In this document: one piece after another, positions 5,657 to 6,810 of the stretch | Layout: each line of letters begins with the position of its first letter | How positions within the stretch are numbered: the stretch's first letter is position 1 | Source: Alphaproteobacteria bacterium | Lineage (GTDB): Bacteria > Pseudomonadota > Alphaproteobacteria > BOG-932 > Roseiterribacteraceae | Reading direction: 5' to 3' | Length of the DNA stretch: 6,810 bases | Assembly: GCA_903970575.1 (NCBI GenBank) | Contig: CAJCJC010000117.1 | Coordinates: forward strand, 1-6,810 | Notes under the pieces: generated by a model | What the model was told of the DNA's origin: nothing | Seen by the model: the letters and a program-made list of their open reading frames with translations, nothing else | Databases searched by the model: none | Position numbers and translations under genes: made by a program

Positions 5657-6459
5657 CAATGATACGCGGCGGCGGCCGCGTCCTCCGGATGGTCGTTTTC
5701 CTCGCAGACATATTCCAGCACGCGATCGCGCGGCCACCACAGGAACTCCATCCGCCCGCTCCAGGGGGTTGGGTAGTATTTGGGATCGTCGATCGTATAG
5801 ACATCCTCCAGCTTTTTCCCGCCGTCGATCTTCCGGAAACGCTCGACGACATGGGTCTTTTCGGTCATCGGCAGATGAGGATACATCAGGTTCTCGGGAC
5901 GCTGGGCGATGGTGTCGACCACCAGCGTATCGCCCTCCCAATGTCCGACCGAATGGCCGAGCCAGGATGGCGGCGGGGCCGGATCGGGCTGAGCCTGATC
6001 CATGTGGATGATGCGATTCGAGCGATCGTGCTCATGAATGATCGTGACCTGTCCGGGGGTCTGAATGATCTGAAACGGATAGGGCAGAAACATCATCTGG
6101 GGCACGCCGGCGGGCGCGCATTTCACCTGCGGATCGAGCAATGGATGGCCCGACATGCGCGCCGCGAGTCTTTGATCGTGCAACGCCAAGGCCTCCTGGC
6201 TCATCGGCGGCAGCGGCGGAGGCTGTATGCTGTCCCCGTATTTCGCACGGGCAACCGGATCGTCGATCGTCGCGGCCTTGAACCAGACGCCCTCGATATT
6301 CTGGGGATCGGGCGATGGCGCCGGCAGGTCTTTAGGCGCGGGCTTGGTCTGGTCGAACTGGGCGAAAGCGGGCATCGCCAAAGCGACCCAGACGCCGAGA
6401 ATCGCGGCCAATGCAATCGAGGCGGTCACGACAAAACTTCTCGCCGGCTGAATTCTCAT
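5656..6459 (-). CDS. Secreted protein of unknown function with GHSVGxWxGDxLVVDT core (first paralog, first gene of operon)
   Basis: This 267-aa protein has a clear signal peptide: Arg2/Arg7, hydrophobic residues about 10-30, cleavage after AFA (about residue 33). Family motifs in order: IEGVWF (55-60), CAPAGVP (114-120), YPFQIIQTPGQVTIIHEHDRSNRIIHM (127-153), GHSVGHWEGDTLVVDT (168-183), HVVERFRKIDGG (203-214), YTIDDPKYYPTPW (221-233) and EYVCEEN (249-255). A Pro-rich linker (39-52) follows the signal. No enzymatic motif is recognisable, so a binding or structural role is possible. ATG 6459 follows GGGATGG at close spacing. It is the first gene of the leftward operon, about 98 bp downstream of the predicted transcription start, with the 18-bp palindrome in its leader. 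It ends on a TGA that shares a base with the next gene's ATG. Confidence 0.85.
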   Translation of the reverse strand: MRIQPARSFVVTASIALAAILGVWVALAMPAFAQFDQTKPAPKDLPAPSPDPQNIEGVWFKAATIDDPVARAKYGDSIQPPPLPPMSQEALALHDQRLAARMSGHPLLDPQVKCAPAGVPQMMFLPYPFQIIQTPGQVTIIHEHDRSNRIIHMDQAQPDPAPPPSWLGHSVGHWEGDTLVVDTIAQRPENLMYPHLPMTEKTHVVERFRKIDGGKKLEDVYTIDDPKYYPTPWSGRMEFLWWPRDRVLEYVCEENDHPEDAAAAAYH

Positions 6460-6518
6460 TTAGCCATCCCAACCGCGGGCCTTCCAACACTCAATTGAAG
6501 GGTGGAGCGCCCAAACGC

Positions 6519-6536
6519 CTCTTGCGTACGCAAGAG
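6519..6536. promoter_or_regulatory. 18-bp perfect palindrome, candidate repressor operator
   Basis: CTCTTGCGTACGCAAGAG is fully self-complementary over 18 bp. It lies about 20-40 bp downstream of the predicted start of the leftward transcript and 60 bp before that operon's first ATG. Perfect even-length palindromes of this size with a TTGCG/CGCAA core placed at the start of transcription are typical of dimeric repressors such as the TetR family. It is not followed by a T-run, so it is not a terminator. No regulator gene is in the window. The symmetry is seen directly; the operator role is inferred. Confidence 0.7.
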
Positions 6537-6563
6537 AGCATCAAACCTGTCGAATAATGACCC

Positions 6564-6592
6564 GTTATCGGTTGACGATGCCCGGCTGTCAA
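6564..6592 (-). promoter_or_regulatory. Sigma70-like promoter for the leftward operon
   Basis: On the minus strand a perfect TTGACA (-35, bases 6592-6587) is followed after exactly 17 bp by GATAAC (-10, bases 6569-6564), which matches TATAAT at four of six positions. Transcription would start near 6557, giving a leader of about 98 nt that contains the 18-bp palindrome. It is the best leftward promoter match in the gap, and no terminator or other promoter was seen inside the five-gene operon. Confidence 0.6.
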
Positions 6593-6635
6593 ACTAAATC
6601 CTACCCTACGGAACAGAGTTCCATAATTTCAAAAG

Positions 6636-6664
6636 TTGAGTCGCGTCGTCGGCGACGTTATGAT
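6636..6664 (+). promoter_or_regulatory. Sigma70-like promoter for the rightward gene at 6743
   Basis: TTGAGT (6636-6641) and TATGAT (6659-6664) are separated by exactly 17 bp and match the -35 and -10 consensus at four and five of six positions. The spacer holds a 5-bp inverted repeat, CGTCG-N4-CGACG (6644-6657), which could be a regulator site between the two promoter elements. The predicted start is near 6671, giving a leader of about 72 nt. Confidence 0.6.
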
Positions 6665-6677
6665 CGTGGCTCAGATA

Positions 6678-6695
6678 ACAGGCGCTAAAGCCTGT
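6678..6695 (+). other. Hairpin in the leader of the rightward gene
   Basis: ACAGGC and GCCTGT form a perfect 6-bp stem with a 6-nt loop (GCTAAA), starting within about 10 nt of the predicted transcription start. It could stabilise the 5' end of the mRNA or be a protein site on the DNA. No T-run follows, so it does not look like an attenuator. Short inverted repeats of this length also occur by chance. Confidence 0.35.
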
Positions 6696-6742
6696 GTGAC
6701 ATGGAACGCGGTTGGCCACGCAGCGGCTAAGGAGAGACAGTT

Positions 6743-6810
6743 ATGGTTGAGATGGTAAAACCTCCGGCGTATCCGCGTCCGAGCTATACGGTCGATTTCA
6801 TACCGGGCCA
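6743..6810 (+). CDS. Unidentified gene, N-terminal start only (partial)
   Basis: ATG 6743 opens a frame that continues to the end of the window, reading MVEMVKPPAYPRPSYTVDFIPG. AAGGAGA (6729-6735) lies 7 bp upstream, a near-ideal ribosome binding site, and a good promoter lies further up, so the start is well supported. Only 22 residues are visible. They show no signal peptide and are Pro- and Tyr-rich. I do not recognise the family. It is divergent from the leftward operon and shares its control region, so it may be co-regulated. Confidence 0.7.
   Translation, partial: MVEMVKPPAYPRPSYTVDFIPG

Noticed and set aside
5659..6498. A 279-codon + strand frame opposite the first secreted paralog
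   Set aside because: It mirrors the real leftward gene, shows no domain or signal, and has low-complexity Arg/Gly/Asp composition.
6491..6498. TCAATTGA 8-bp palindrome near the leftward operon start
   Set aside because: An 8-bp AT-rich palindrome is short enough to occur by chance and has no second copy nearby.

Overview
The window looks like a chromosomal segment of an alphaproteobacterium. The evidence is GC-rich coding sequence with strong G/C third-position preference, the OmpA-type C-terminus at the left edge (ending in EPQNRRVQI, a form common in that class), and the families present. I cannot name a genus. There are no RNA genes, CRISPR arrays or mobile elements that I can see. Nine CDSs are called: seven complete and two cut by the window edges.

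Layout. (1) 1-128 is the end of an OmpA-family gene, closed by two hairpins, the second a good Rho-independent terminator (166-195). (2) 251-2292 is a three-gene rightward set: an exported diheme cytochrome c followed by two tandem, paralogous four-helix membrane proteins of about 165 aa (DUF6644-like). (3) 2279-6459 is a tightly packed five-gene leftward operon. In transcription order it encodes two paralogous secreted proteins with a GHSVGxWxGDxLVVDT core, a DUF6152 protein, an exported alpha/beta hydrolase, and a Tat-exported COG3618-type amidohydrolase. Gene spacings are a 1-bp overlap, then 19, 24 and 20 bp. (4) 6460-6742 is a divergent regulatory region with a leftward sigma70-like promoter, an 18-bp perfect palindrome just downstream of its predicted start, and a good rightward promoter. 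(5) 6743 onward is the beginning of an unidentified rightward gene with a strong ribosome binding site.

How the genes may work together (inference). All five leftward products carry export signals, so the operon looks like a periplasmic set: two hydrolases of different folds plus three small accessory or binding proteins. COG3618 amidohydrolases often open lactone rings and HSL-type alpha/beta hydrolases cleave esters, so processing of an ester or lactone substrate outside the cytoplasm is plausible. The converging cytochrome c/DUF6644 set could be a membrane electron-transfer unit. The two sets meet tail to tail with a 14-bp overlap of coding sequence. The substrate and the physical link between the sets cannot be read from the sequence.

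The most unusual points are the alpha/beta hydrolase, which keeps Ser-Asp-His residues but has lost the HGGG oxyanion-hole motif; the palindromic operator in the divergent control region; and the consistent grouping of exported proteins of unknown function.
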